NCBI GenBank assembly: GCA_015039465.1
Contig: MU130494.1
Span: 90,301 to 117,248 of the forward strand
Direction of reading: 5' to 3'
Length of the DNA: 26,948 bases
DNA from: Phlegmacium glaucopus
Lineage: Eukaryota; Basidiomycota; Agaricomycetes; Agaricales; Cortinariaceae
Below, in pieces: positions 26,757 to 26,948 of this stretch (within the stretch, counting starts at the first letter, position 1; the number at the start of each line of letters is the position of its first letter). Under the pieces are notes generated by a model that worked only from the letters and a program-made list of their open reading frames with translations, made no database searches and was not told the origin of the DNA. A program made the translations under genes and the position numbers.

Positions 26757-26948
26757 GTGCCCCTAGGTGTCGGAATGGGAAGAAAGGTCTTCCAGGAAGT
26801 GGAGACCTTCTTCCCCTTGCCAGAACACATCAAGCTTCTAAGAGAGCTGCCGCAACCTATGCGACAAAGACAAAACGTCATTCACGGAGTCGACGCTAAA
26901 AATGACGAACTGAGACGAGTACCCATTCTAAGGATCTAAAGAGGTTGC

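Noticed and set aside
26477..26881. 134-codon minus-strand frame
   Set aside because: Antisense of the retrotransposon ORF; no independent support.

Overview
The window reads as nuclear DNA of an agaricomycete-type basidiomycete fungus. Genes are cut by many 46-65 bp GT..AG introns. The right half carries families typical of mushroom-forming fungi: an F-box-like protein, a seven-helix membrane protein and expanded protein kinases. TTAGGG-like repeats and hAT, Copia and LTR-type retroelement remains complete the picture. No species can be named from sequence alone.

Left half (1 to about 11,100) is a repeat and transposon graveyard. It opens with the spliced 3' end of a hAT transposase (1-815), then a minisatellite of about 109 bp that ends in a 39-bp-arm palindrome (1027-1604). 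A decayed minus-strand coding relic follows (about 1650-2170). Three sites carry a GGAATTCC/GGAATCC minisatellite family (2205-2575, 4490-5010, 7430-7650). Between them lie a 646-bp foldback element with a TTAGGG-like core (3126-3771), repeated C-tract/G-tract hairpins (3846-4200), and a 2.8-kb inverted repeat (about 4800-7650). The inverted repeat carries A-box/B-box-like pol III signals in both arms and a nested 330-bp foldback element in the left arm only. A tandem array of about 167 bp (7684-8430), a 5'-truncated and mutated Copia element (8610 to about 10,470, minus strand) and a 309-bp MITE (10,786-11,094) complete this half.

Right half (11,100-26,948) is gene-bearing. An intact four-exon membrane protein gene (11,660-12,707) is followed by a decayed membrane-protein-like relic, an F-box gene (14,739-15,957, minus), and two paralogous six-exon kinase genes (16,744-19,288 and 21,102-23,701, both minus). 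The kinase genes sit inside a segmental duplication: blocks of about 16,579-20,240 and 20,981-25,740 share the kinase, the spacer and a second small gene. Copy A carries a 1-nt deletion in kinase exon 1 and a broken second gene. Copy B looks intact, but its spacer holds a precise 1,028-bp insertion that is a fragment of an NCA2-like (nuclear control of ATPase 2) gene. The window ends in the 5' LTR and first ORF of an LTR retrotransposon (25,777-26,948).

The genes do not form an operon-like pathway. The region looks like a fast-evolving, transposon-driven locus in which a kinase of unknown role has been duplicated and is diverging.
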